Below are positions 53,918-61,945 of a stretch of DNA of 64,000 nucleotides, piece after piece. Position 1 is the stretch's first letter. Every line of letters begins with the position of its first letter. The translations under genes and the position numbers were made by a program. The notes beneath the pieces are model-generated. The model was not told the DNA's origin, ran no database searches, and saw nothing but the letters and a program-made list of their open reading frames with translations. Source of the stretch: Rhizorhabdus dicambivorans. Lineage in GTDB: Bacteria; Pseudomonadota; Alphaproteobacteria; Sphingomonadales; Sphingomonadaceae. The stretch spans positions 558,001-622,000 of the forward strand of contig NZ_CP023449.1 of NCBI RefSeq assembly GCF_002355275.1, given 5' to 3'.

Positions 53918-54399
53918 GTGATCTTTCCCTCCGGGACGAAGCGCATCGCCTCAACACCCCTCCCCTTCAGGGGAGGGGCAGGGGGTGGGGCCTCACCTCC
54001 GAGCGACTTGGCGTCCTGAGCGATCGCGCTGACCACATGCGCCGGCAGCCGACTGAACCGGAGAAGCGGCTGTGGCGCGCGCTGTCGGGTTCGAAACTGG
54101 GCGGCTTCAAATTCCGCCGACAGTCCGTAATCGGCGCGCTTGTCGCTGATTTTCTCTGCCCGCAAAAAGCGCTGGTAGTCGAGGTCGATGGCGACACGCA
54201 TGAAAACGAGGCGGATCGGCGGCGTGATGCCGCGCTACAGGCGAAAGGCTTCACGGTCCTGCATGTCACCAATGATGATGTGATGACCAATATGGATGGG
54301 GTTCTGCAGGTAATCCTCACTGCGCTTGAACAAGCGCCGGATCGCTGGGAAAGGCCCCACCCCAACCCCTCCCCTGAAGGGGAGGGGCTAGAAGGATGA
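53914..54399 (+). CDS. DUF559 endonuclease-like protein encoded inside a palindromic cassette
   Basis: The 161-residue protein has a DUF559 domain (about residues 40-150), a Vsr/PD-(D/E)xK-like nuclease fold: TEPEKRLWRAL, KFRRQSVIGALVADF, the acidic VVEVDGDTH and the C-terminal GFTVLHVTNDDVMTN. The expected acidic residues (Glu in EPEKRLW, Asp in VADF, E-x-D in VEVDG) are present. The two ends of the protein ([14 protein letters not shown] and PNPSPEGEG) are translations of the flanking inverted repeats. ATG at 53914 and the stop at 54397-54399 overlap both neighbours by four bases. A shorter start at Met in MRRQPTEPE (about 54037) is possible. It is foreign to suf operons and splits sufB from sufC. 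Confidence 0.82.
   Translation: MSDLSLRDEAHRLNTPPLQGRGRGWGLTSERLGVLSDRADHMRRQPTEPEKRLWRALSGSKLGGFKFRRQSVIGALVADFLCPQKALVVEVDGDTHENEADRRRDAALQAKGFTVLHVTNDDVMTNMDGVLQVILTALEQAPDRWERPHPNPSPEGEGLEG
53957..54387. mobile_element. Candidate mobile cassette: inverted palindromic arms around the DUF559 gene
   Basis: The left arm (53957-53992) and the right arm (54353-54387) are the same bipartite palindrome seen at 8058-8159 and 28959-29100, here 360 bp apart and enclosing the DUF559 domain. Each arm has a 22-bp outer palindrome and a GGGGTGGGGCC-type inner tail. This would be the long, possibly autonomous form of the family. Mobility is inferred from copy number and architecture; no target duplication is evident. 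Confidence 0.55.
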
Positions 54400-55145
54400 C
54401 GATGCTCAAGATTGAAAACCTCCACGCCGAAATCGACGGCAAGGCGATCCTCAAGGGGCTGTCGCTGACCATCAACCCCGGCGAGATCCATGCGATTATG
54501 GGACCGAATGGCGCGGGCAAGTCGACGCTGTCCTACGTCCTGTCGGGCCGCCCCGGCTATGAGGTGACCGAGGGCAGCGTGACCTTCGACGGCGAGGACC
54601 TGCTCGACAAGGCGCCGCATGAGCGCGCGGCCGCCGGGCTGTTCCTGGGATTCCAGTATCCGGTCGAGATTCCCGGCGTCTCCAACGTCCAGTTCCTGCG
54701 CGAGGCGCTCAACGCGCAGCGGCGGCTGCGGGGCGAGGAGCCGCTGTCGGGCGGGGACTTCCTGAAGCGCGCGCGGGTGCAGGCCGATGCGCTGGGGCTG
54801 AGCATGGACATGCTCAAGCGGCCGGTGAATGTCGGCTTTTCCGGCGGCGAGAAGAAGCGCAACGAGATGGTGCAGATGGGGATCATCGACCCCAGGCTCG
54901 CCATCCTCGACGAGACCGACTCCGGCCTCGACATCGATGCGCTGCGTACCGTCGGCCATGGCATCAACACGATCATGCGGAAAGCCGACAAGGCGGTGCT
55001 GCTGATCACCCACTATCAGCGGCTGCTCGACTATGTGAAACCGGACTTCGTCCATGTGCTGGCGGCCGGGCGCATCGTCCGCACCGGCGGGGCGGAGCTG
55101 GCGCTCGAGCTGGAGCGCGAAGGCTATGGGGCGATCGCGGCGTGA
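54396..55145 (+). CDS. sufC: Fe-S assembly ATPase SufC
   Basis: The 249-residue ABC ATPase has Walker A GPNGAGKSTLSYVLSG, the SufC-specific Q-loop region FQYPVEIPGV, the signature GFSGGEKKRNEMVQM and Walker B AILDETDSGLDID. It drives conformational change in SufBCD. The ATG at 54396 lies 8 bases after the right arm of the DUF559 cassette, whose GGGGAGGGG may serve as ribosome-binding site, with GAAGG directly at the start codon. Confidence 0.96.
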   Translation: MTMLKIENLHAEIDGKAILKGLSLTINPGEIHAIMGPNGAGKSTLSYVLSGRPGYEVTEGSVTFDGEDLLDKAPHERAAAGLFLGFQYPVEIPGVSNVQFLREALNAQRRLRGEEPLSGGDFLKRARVQADALGLSMDMLKRPVNVGFSGGEKKRNEMVQMGIIDPRLAILDETDSGLDIDALRTVGHGINTIMRKADKAVLLITHYQRLLDYVKPDFVHVLAAGRIVRTGGAELALELEREGYGAIAA

Positions 55146-55159
55146 GGATGAGCCACCAG

Positions 55160-55309
55160 ATCCTCCCTATGCGGAGCATGGGGAAGGGGACCGCCGGAAC
55201 GGCGGTGGAGGGGTCTTCCGACCTGTTCGCCGTCGCGGTCCGTCAGCTCTCGCATAACCCCTCCACCATGCTGCGCATGGTCCCCCTCCCCACCTGCGGT
55301 AGGGAGGAT
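55160..55309. repeat. Bipartite repeat between sufC and sufD
   Basis: The left arm (ATCCTCCCTATGCGGAGC...GGAGGGG) and the right arm (CCCCTCCACC...GGTAGGGAGGAT) are imperfect inverse copies with a spacer of about 40 bp. This family is distinct from the DUF559-type arms. It occupies nearly the whole 169-base gap, and its terminal GGGAGGAT ends 5 bases before the sufD ATG, where it acts as the likely Shine-Dalgarno. Confidence 0.8.
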
Positions 55310-55314
55310 ATTGC

Positions 55315-56397
55315 ATGACCCTGTCGCTGCCCTCCAGCCATGAGGAAGCATGGCGCTGGTCCGATCTTTCGGGGCTCGGAGCGCTGTCCGTAGCACCTGC
55401 TACAGGCACCGCCGCGAACCTCGATTCGCACTGGATAGGGGACGGCCCCCGCCTGCTGTTCGTCGACGGCAGGCTGGACGAGGGCCGCAGCCATCCGGGG
55501 CCACTGTCGATCGGTGAGGTCGCTGTGTCGTCCGAGCATCCGCTGGCGAAGCTGGCCACCGGCACCGGCTGGATGCTGTCGCTGGGCAGCAGCGCGGTCG
55601 CGGCGAAGCCGGCGATCGAGATCGTCCATGTCGCGACCGGCGGGGCGAGCCATGTCCCTGCGCGGATCGCGCTGGCCGAGGACGCGCATGCCAGCATCGT
55701 CGAGACCTATGTCGGCGAGGGCTGGGCCAACCGGCTGACCGCGATCGAGCTGGGCCGGTCGGCACGGCTGATGCGGGCGATCCGCATCGTCCAGAGCTCG
55801 GGTTTCACCTCGCTGCGCGACGAGGCACGGCTTGCGGCTGGGGCGAGCCTCGTCACCACCCTGCTCGGCGCAGGCGAGGGCAGCAGCCGGATCGACGCCC
55901 ATGTCTCGATCGAGGGCGAGGGCGCTTTCGCCGAATATGGCGGCGCGCTGCTCGCCCGCGACAGCCAGCGGCACGACGCGGCGGTGGTCGTCCGCCATGC
56001 CGCGCCGGAGGGCGCCAGCCGCCAGCTGTGGCGCGCGGTGGCCGACGACCAGGCGACCGCCAGCATGGCGGCGCGGGTCGAGGTGGCGCGCGACGCGCAG
56101 AAGACCGACGGCGAGCAGAGCCTGCGCGGGCTGATGCTCAAGCGCACCGCGACGATCAACCTCAAGCCCGAGCTGGAGATTTTCGCCGACGACGTGAAGT
56201 GCGCGCATGGCGCGACGGTCGGCGAACTGGACGCGCAGGCTCTGTTCTACATGACCTCGCGCGGGATTACCCCCGATCGGGCCAAGGCGCTGCTGACCCA
56301 GGCCTTCATCGCCGACGCGATCAGCCGGATCGGCGAAGAGGCCGCGCGGGAGGCGTTCCAGGCCGATGCCGAGGCGTGGCTGGAGGGGCGCGGCTGA
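55315..56397 (+). CDS. sufD: Fe-S cluster assembly protein SufD
   Basis: The 360-residue protein matches SufD, with the SufB-related C-terminal region ATINLKPELEIFADDVKCAHGATVGELDAQALFYMTSRGI and the ADAISRIGEEAAREAF helix. The conserved His and Cys positions of this segment (CAHGAT) are present. It forms SufBC2D with its neighbours. The ribosome-binding site appears to derive from the preceding repeat. Confidence 0.94.
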   Translation: MTLSLPSSHEEAWRWSDLSGLGALSVAPATGTAANLDSHWIGDGPRLLFVDGRLDEGRSHPGPLSIGEVAVSSEHPLAKLATGTGWMLSLGSSAVAAKPAIEIVHVATGGASHVPARIALAEDAHASIVETYVGEGWANRLTAIELGRSARLMRAIRIVQSSGFTSLRDEARLAAGASLVTTLLGAGEGSSRIDAHVSIEGEGAFAEYGGALLARDSQRHDAAVVVRHAAPEGASRQLWRAVADDQATASMAARVEVARDAQKTDGEQSLRGLMLKRTATINLKPELEIFADDVKCAHGATVGELDAQALFYMTSRGITPDRAKALLTQAFIADAISRIGEEAAREAFQADAEAWLEGRG

Positions 56398-57608
56398 TGG
56401 CAACCATCAATCTCACCCGGACCAGCCGCCGCGCCGATTTCCCGGCGATCCCCGACGGGTGGCATTATCTCGACACCGCCGCGACCGCGCAGAAGCCGCA
56501 GGCGGTGATCGACGCGATCGCGACCGCCTACGGCCGCGACTATGCGACCGTCCATCGCGGCGTCTATCGCCGCTCGGCCGACATGACGATCGCCTATGAG
56601 GCGGCGCGCCAACGGGTCGCGAGCTTTCTCAACGCCCGCAGTGCCGACGAAGTGGTGTTCGTGCGCGGCGCGACCGAGGCGATCAACCTCGTCGCCCAGA
56701 CATGGGGCGTGGCCAATCTGAAGGCTGGCGACCGCATATTGCTGTCGCAGCTCGAGCATCATTCGAACATCGTCCCCTGGCAGATGCTGGCCGAGCGGGT
56801 CGGCGCCGAGATCGACGTCTGTCCGCTGACCGAAGACGGCCGGATCGACCTCGACGCCGCGCAGGCGATGCTGACCGACAGGCACAGGCTGGTCGCGCTC
56901 GCCCATGTCTCGAACGTGCTCGGCTCGGTGCTCGACGCGAAGCGCGCAACCCGGCTCGCCCATGCGGTCGGCGCGAAGATATTGATCGACGGCTGCCAGG
57001 CGGTGCCGCGCATCGGCGCCGACCTGCGCGAGATCGGCTGCGACTTCTATGTCTTCTCGGGCCACAAGCTCTACGGGCCGACCGGGATCGGCGTGCTGTG
57101 GGCGAAGGGTGAGCTGCTCGATGCGATGCCACCCTGGCAGGGCGGCGGATCGATGATCGACCGGGTCACCTTCGCGAAGACGACATGGGCGCCCGCACCG
57201 CAGCGGTTCGAGGCGGGCACGCCCAACATTGTCGGCGCGCTCGGCCTCCACGCCGCGATCGACTATGTCGAGGCGATCGGGCTGCCGCTGATTCATGCGC
57301 ATGAGGTGGCGCTGGTGCGCGCGGCGCGGGCGGCGCTGTCGGGGATCAACAGCGTGCGGCTGTTCGGTCCCGAGGATTCGGCCGGGATCGTGAGCTTCGC
57401 GATCGAGGGGGTGCATCCCCATGATATCGGCACCATATTGGACGAAGCCGGGGTGGCCATCCGGGCGGGGCATCATTGCGCCCAGCCGCTGATGGACCAT
57501 CTCGATATCCCCGCCACGGCGCGGGCAAGCTTCGGCATCTATAATGACGAGGATGATGTCGCCGCGCTGGCGCGGGGCATCGAACGGGTGACGCGGATTT
57601 TCGGATGA
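56397..57608 (+). CDS. sufS: Cysteine desulfurase SufS
   Basis: The protein of about 403 residues is a group II cysteine desulfurase: YLDTAATAQKPQAVIDAI, YATVHRGVYRRSADMT, the PLP lysine K224 in SGHKLYGPTG, and the catalytic Cys361 in RAGHHCAQPL. It takes sulfur from cysteine and hands it to SufE. The ATG shares a base with the sufD stop (TGATG). Confidence 0.96.
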   Translation: MATINLTRTSRRADFPAIPDGWHYLDTAATAQKPQAVIDAIATAYGRDYATVHRGVYRRSADMTIAYEAARQRVASFLNARSADEVVFVRGATEAINLVAQTWGVANLKAGDRILLSQLEHHSNIVPWQMLAERVGAEIDVCPLTEDGRIDLDAAQAMLTDRHRLVALAHVSNVLGSVLDAKRATRLAHAVGAKILIDGCQAVPRIGADLREIGCDFYVFSGHKLYGPTGIGVLWAKGELLDAMPPWQGGGSMIDRVTFAKTTWAPAPQRFEAGTPNIVGALGLHAAIDYVEAIGLPLIHAHEVALVRAARAALSGINSVRLFGPEDSAGIVSFAIEGVHPHDIGTILDEAGVAIRAGHHCAQPLMDHLDIPATARASFGIYNDEDDVAALARGIERVTRIFG

Positions 57609-58081
57609 TGGACGAACATAGCAGCGAAGCGGGCAAGATCCAGGTCGAGGAGGTGGACGCCGTGGCGCCGCCGCCGAAGGCCCGCGTGGACATGGCGGAC
57701 GAGGCGGAGCGCAAGCCCGACTATCTGGAGGGCTTCCTGTCGCAGAAGCCGGCGACGGCCGCCACGGGCGAGCCGGGGGGCGACGTCTATGAAGGCGTGA
57801 TCGACGCGCTCAAGGAGATCTACGATCCCGAAATCCCGGTGAACATCTATGAGCTGGGGCTGATCTACGGGGTCGACGTCACCGCCGACAACCATGTCGT
57901 GGTGACGATGACGCTGACCACCCCGCATTGCCCGGTCGCCGAATCGATGCCGGGCGAGGTGGAGCTGAGGGTCGGCGCGGTGCCCGGCGTGGGCTCGGCC
58001 GAGGTCAACCTGGTCTGGGACCCGCCGTGGGACCCGCAGAAGATGTCGGACGAGGCCAAGCTTGAACTGGGGATGTTGTAG
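57605..58081 (+). CDS. sufT: SUF-associated DUF59/MIP18 protein (SufT-like)
   Basis: The 158-residue protein has an N-terminal acidic/proline-rich extension (about 55 residues) and a DUF59 domain: GVIDALKEIYDPEIPVNIYELGLIYGVDV, the Cys in TTPHCPVAESMP and VNLVWDPPWDP. Such proteins assist Fe-S cluster maturation or transfer and are usual in alphaproteobacterial suf operons. The ATG overlaps the sufS stop by three bases. Confidence 0.9.
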   Translation: MMDEHSSEAGKIQVEEVDAVAPPPKARVDMADEAERKPDYLEGFLSQKPATAATGEPGGDVYEGVIDALKEIYDPEIPVNIYELGLIYGVDVTADNHVVVTMTLTTPHCPVAESMPGEVELRVGAVPGVGSAEVNLVWDPPWDPQKMSDEAKLELGML

Positions 58082-58168
58082 GATGCAGTCCTGCTTCCCA
58101 TTTCTTCGTCATTCCAGCGAAGGCTGGGGTGGCGGATTTGGCACGAGCGGGTTTGGAGTTTTGAACGG

Positions 58169-58522
58169 ATGACCACCACCACCCGCCAGCGCCCTGCCGC
58201 GCTGATCCTCACTCCCTCCGCGGAGGCGCGGATCGCCGCGCTGATGGCGTCGGCGCCTGAAGGCGCGATCGGCGTCAAGCTGTCCACGCCGCGGCGCGGC
58301 TGCTCGGGCCTGGCCTATTCGGTCGACTATGTCAGCGAGGCCGATCCGTTCGACGAGAAGATCGAGACGCCGGGCGGCCTGTTCTTCGTCGATGGCGGCT
58401 CGCTGCTCTACCTGATCGGATCGACGATGGACTGGGTGGAGGACGATTTCACCGCCGGCTTCGTCTTCCAGAATCCGAATGCCAAGGGCAGCTGCGGCTG
58501 CGGCGAGAGCTTCACCGTCTGA
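58169..58522 (+). CDS. sufA: A-type Fe-S carrier (SufA/IscA-like)
   Basis: The 117-residue protein has the A-type fold with three cysteine ligands: GCSGLAYSVDYV and the C-terminal SCGCGESF. It carries clusters from SufBCD to target proteins. It is separated from the DUF59 gene by 87 bases that contain half of a dispersed repeat (58108-58128), and is likely the last gene of the operon. Confidence 0.93.
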   Translation: MTTTTRQRPAALILTPSAEARIAALMASAPEGAIGVKLSTPRRGCSGLAYSVDYVSEADPFDEKIETPGGLFFVDGGSLLYLIGSTMDWVEDDFTAGFVFQNPNAKGSCGCGESFTV

Positions 58523-58677
58523 GATCGGGTGAGGTGCGCCGGCAGGCCTGCGTGGCGCCGGCTGACGCATGCCGGACACAGCCCGCGACAAAGCGTTGCG
58601 GAACATGCGTGCCCATCTTCCAAAATGGCGCGTTAGGGCATATATCGCGCGCGTAAACCACGACAGGAGATACCGCT

Positions 58678-59229
58678 ATACGTCCCCCGATGATGCGCCG
58701 CCCGCTGGGGCAGCCGCCTATGCCGCTCAACGGCCCTCGCTATAATGAGTTCATCCAGTCGCCGAAGGTGCGGGTGATCGACGAAGAAGGCGAGAATCTG
58801 GGCGTGATGTATACGCGCGAGGCGATGGAGCAGGCCCAGGAGGTCGGCCTCGATCTGGTCGAGGTGTCGCCCAACGCCGATCCGCCGGTGTGCAAGTTCC
58901 TCGATGTCGGCAAGTTCAAGTACGAGGCCCAGAAAAAGGCCAATCTTGCCCGGAAGTCGCAGAAGACGCAGGAGATCAAGGAGATCAAGATGCGTCCGAA
59001 CATCGACGACCATGACTATGAAACCAAGATGAAGAAAATCCACGAGTTCATCGACGAGGGCGACAAGGTGAAGGTCACCCTGCGCTTTCGCGGTCGCGAG
59101 CTCGCGCATGGCCAGCTTGGCATGCAGGTGCTGCAGCGCGTCCAGGCCGACATGGCGGAAACCGCCAAGGTCGAGCAGTTCCCGCGCATGGAAGGCCGCC
59201 AGATGCTGATGGTGATCGCGCCCAAATAA
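58678..59229 (+). CDS. infC: Translation initiation factor IF-3 with probable AUA start
   Basis: The protein of about 183 residues is IF-3: [46 protein letters not shown] (N-domain and linker) and the C-domain with [22 protein letters not shown] at 58665-58669 lies 8 bases before an in-frame ATA at 58678, but 20 bases before the first ATG at 58690. Many bacteria start infC with AUU or AUA because IF-3 itself rejects such codons and thereby represses its own synthesis. The ATA start is therefore preferred here; the first residues would be MRPPMMRRP. Confidence 0.93.
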   Translation: MRPPMMRRPLGQPPMPLNGPRYNEFIQSPKVRVIDEEGENLGVMYTREAMEQAQEVGLDLVEVSPNADPPVCKFLDVGKFKYEAQKKANLARKSQKTQEIKEIKMRPNIDDHDYETKMKKIHEFIDEGDKVKVTLRFRGRELAHGQLGMQVLQRVQADMAETAKVEQFPRMEGRQMLMVIAPK

Positions 59230-59238
59230 GCGCGATCG

Positions 59239-59260
59239 GCGGGCCGCTCCGGCGGCCCGC
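59239..59260 (+). terminator. Hairpin after infC
   Basis: A perfect 9-bp stem GCGGGCCGC / GCGGCCCGC with a 4-base loop lies 9 bases past the infC stop. A TTAATTTTTG tract follows about 20 bases later. It may terminate the infC message. Confidence 0.5.
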
Positions 59261-59368
59261 GACCCGGCCGGTTAACATCCCTTAATTTTTGTGATGTTTG
59301 TCACCGCGCCGACTCCACGAATCGGCTAGCTTAAGTCATCATTGCCCTAACGGAACAGGGGAACCGCG

Positions 59369-60031
59369 ATGACTGGCTGGTTGGGGCGCGCGCTGCTCGG
59401 CAGCGCGGCGATAGCTTTGGTCGCAGGTGTTTTTGTCGTTGCGGCCGATCGCGGCGCCCGCGCGGCCGATCATCTCGATCCCCCGGCGCGCACCGACCCG
59501 GCCGTCGACACCACGCCCGACAAGGCGGCGGACATCGCCGACGTCTATGCCTGGCATACCCCCACCGATCTGGTGATCGCGGTTACCTTCGCAGGGCCGC
59601 AGGCGAGCAACCTGCCGGCCACCTATGACCGCGACATGCTCTACACGATCAACATCTCCAATGATGACGTGACCTTCACCCCCGAGGTCCAGATACATTT
59701 CCGCTTCGGCCAGAACGGCTCCGCCACCGGGGTCCAGTTCACCGGAGTCCCCGGCACCACTGGCGCGATCGAAGGTCCGGTGGAGGCCGACCTGCGCCAG
59801 GGCCAGTCGGTGGTGCGCGCGGGGCTGTTCGACGACCCGTTCTTCTTCGACCTGGAGGGCTTCCGCGCGACCCGCGCGACCGGGGCGCTGAGCTTTCGCA
59901 GCAACCGCAATTTCTTCGCCGGGCAGAACCTGACCGCCGGGGTGGTGCAATTTCCCCGATCGGCGATCGACACCGGCAGCGGCAAGATCCGCATCTGGGC
60001 GACCAGTGCCCGCTTCGGGGGGAATATCTGA
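59369..60031 (+). CDS. DUF4331 domain protein
   Basis: The 220-residue protein has a signal peptide (to about residue 32, GARAADHLDPP) and the N-terminal half of a DUF4331-type domain: ADHLDPPARTDPAVDTTPDKAADIADVYAW and FDDPFFFDLEGFRA. DUF4331 proteins are secreted and of unknown function. Here the domain seems split: the following lipoprotein carries features of the second half. The stop overlaps the next start (TGATG). Confidence 0.8.
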   Translation: MTGWLGRALLGSAAIALVAGVFVVAADRGARAADHLDPPARTDPAVDTTPDKAADIADVYAWHTPTDLVIAVTFAGPQASNLPATYDRDMLYTINISNDDVTFTPEVQIHFRFGQNGSATGVQFTGVPGTTGAIEGPVEADLRQGQSVVRAGLFDDPFFFDLEGFRATRATGALSFRSNRNFFAGQNLTAGVVQFPRSAIDTGSGKIRIWATSARFGGNI

Positions 60032-60747
60032 TGCACGCCCTCCACACGATGACTGCGCTGGCCGCGCCGCTGCTGCTGCTCACGGCGTGCGGCGGCGGCG
60101 ACAGCAACAGCAGCCCGGCGCCAACGCCGACGCCCGCCGCCGCGACGCCGACGCCTTCCTCGGCCCAGCCGCCCGCACCGCCGGGCGCCAATTTCGATGT
60201 GCTGTCCTGCCTGTCGCAGACCGTGGTGCCGGGCCGGACCCTGGCCGACATCGTGGTCCCCGATTCGATCCAGATCGATTTCAATCAGCCGTCGGGCTTC
60301 CCGAACGGACGGCGGCTCGAGGATCCGGTGATCGACGTCACCCTGGCGGCGCTGTTCCTCGATCTGCGCCGCGAGCCGGTGACGCGTTTCTTCGCGCTGC
60401 CGCTCAACCCGCCGGCGAACGATTTGCCGTTCCGGCCCGTCTTCCCCTACCTGGCGGCGGCGCAGGGCAATCCGCCGCTGGGATCGGTCGCGACATCGGG
60501 CTTCAACTTCCGCACCGATCCGCCATCGGCCTATGTGCGGGTCGACCGGATGGGGATGCCGGCCGTGGCGACGGCGGTGATCAGCGGCACGATGAAGGTC
60601 CGCTACAACGATGCTGATCCGCGCGACGACAGCAATCTGAGGTTCCTCGACGACATCAGCTATACGCTGAAAGGCCTGACCGACGCGCTTAGCGACGATT
60701 TGGCCGGGGGCGGCTTCCAGATGTGCGCCACGCGTAAAACGAGCTGA
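60031..60747 (+). CDS. DUF4331-related lipoprotein
   Basis: The 238-residue protein has a lipobox (LLLLTACGGG), a low-complexity Pro/Thr/Ala linker (about 25-60), and a domain with FPNGRRLEDPVIDVTLAALF and VDRMGMPAVATAVIS, segments typical of the C-terminal half of DUF4331 proteins. It is translationally coupled to the upstream DUF4331 gene. Its 3' end overlaps the convergent HupE gene by 59 bases. Confidence 0.75.
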   Translation: MHALHTMTALAAPLLLLTACGGGDSNSSPAPTPTPAAATPTPSSAQPPAPPGANFDVLSCLSQTVVPGRTLADIVVPDSIQIDFNQPSGFPNGRRLEDPVIDVTLAALFLDLRREPVTRFFALPLNPPANDLPFRPVFPYLAAAQGNPPLGSVATSGFNFRTDPPSAYVRVDRMGMPAVATAVISGTMKVRYNDADPRDDSNLRFLDDISYTLKGLTDALSDDLAGGGFQMCATRKTS

Positions 60748-61945
60748 CCAGCAGCAGCGGCAGCAGCCAGGGCGCGCGGCCCAGCGCGTCGTCGACGAAG
60801 CGGGCGGCGGCGATCTCTGTGTCCGACAGCCGTTCGGCCAGCCAGAGCAGCGCGGCGATGGCGATAACGATCGCGCCGCCGATCCTCAGCGCATCATAGC
60901 GCCCGGCCCTTGCCAGCAGGGCCAGCGGCGGCGCGACGAGCGCCACCAGCGCCAGCTGGACCAGCTCGATGCCGAGGTTGAAGCCGAGGATGGCCAGCGC
61001 CCTGGAGCCCGGATCGAGCGAGAAATGGCCGATGATCGTCGCGAAGGCGAGGCCGTGGACCAGCCCGAAGCCCGCCGCGACCAGCGGCTCGCGCCCGGCG
61101 AAGATCGGCCGCCAGCCATGGACGGCGGTGATCAGGATCGACAGGGCGATCAGCGCCTCGACCGGCTGGGCGGGAAGCTGCCAGCCGAACAGCGCGCCGC
61201 CGATCAGGGTGAGCGAATGGCCGATGGTGAAGGCGGTGACGATCAGCGCCAGCGACCGGAGCGTGTGCCGCGCGCCGGCATAGCCCGCCCATCTGCCATG
61301 CGCTGCGAGCAGCGGTGCGGGCAGCAGCAGGCCGAGCAGGAACAGCAGATGGTCATGTCCCTCGGCGATATGCTTGATGCCGAGGCCGACCGCCGCGCCG
61401 AAGCCGCGCCAGCCGCTGGGTGCGCCGCGATCGATCACCGTCTCCGCATTGCCCTGGCGGAGCCCGGCGAGCAGTTCGGGCCGGTGGCCGAGCCGCCCGC
61501 CGTCATAATCGTCCTTGAGCCAGACCAGCGCGAAATGGCTGGGCACCCGGCCGAGCACCGCGTCATAGCGCAGGGTGAGGTGTCGTACCGGCGCGCCGGG
61601 GGGCGGCGCGAGGAGTATCGTCGCCTCGAGATCGGGCACGGGCGAGCCTCCGGTCCGGGCCGAGACGAGCCGGGCGCTCCAGCCCCGCCCATCGGGGCCC
61701 CGCGCGCCGATATGGCCGAGCAGCCAGCGGCCCAGCGCCTCGGGCGGCGCGGCAGCGAGGGCGGGTTCGGCATAGCGCAGTTCGCCCAGCGGGATGACGA
61801 TATCGGCGCGGATCGCGGTGCGGCCGATCGACAGGCCGATCTCGCTGTTCGGGGTGAGGTGGGCTGCTGCAATGGTGGGCCAGAGCAGCGCGGCGGCGAC
61901 CAGCCACAGCAGGCGGGCGGCGGCCGCGCTCAATGGCCGAACCAC
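60689..61945 (-). CDS. HupE/UreJ-family membrane protein
   Basis: The 418-residue protein has a signal peptide (IAAAHLTPNSEIG), a periplasmic region of about 165 residues, and a C-terminal six- or seven-helix membrane domain with the HupE/UreJ-type motifs GIKHIAEGHDHLLFLLGLLL, FTIGHSLTLIGGA and FGLVHGLAFA, which have conserved histidines that may bind nickel or another metal. The family is loosely tied to metal uptake; no hydrogenase or urease is near. The GTG start at 61945 overlaps the end of the TPR gene by 16 bases. Confidence 0.82.
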   Translation of the reverse strand: MVRPLSAAAARLLWLVAAALLWPTIAAAHLTPNSEIGLSIGRTAIRADIVIPLGELRYAEPALAAAPPEALGRWLLGHIGARGPDGRGWSARLVSARTGGSPVPDLEATILLAPPPGAPVRHLTLRYDAVLGRVPSHFALVWLKDDYDGGRLGHRPELLAGLRQGNAETVIDRGAPSGWRGFGAAVGLGIKHIAEGHDHLLFLLGLLLPAPLLAAHGRWAGYAGARHTLRSLALIVTAFTIGHSLTLIGGALFGWQLPAQPVEALIALSILITAVHGWRPIFAGREPLVAAGFGLVHGLAFATIIGHFSLDPGSRALAILGFNLGIELVQLALVALVAPPLALLARAGRYDALRIGGAIVIAIAALLWLAERLSDTEIAAARFVDDALGRAPWLLPLLLVSSFYAWRTSGSRPRPNRR

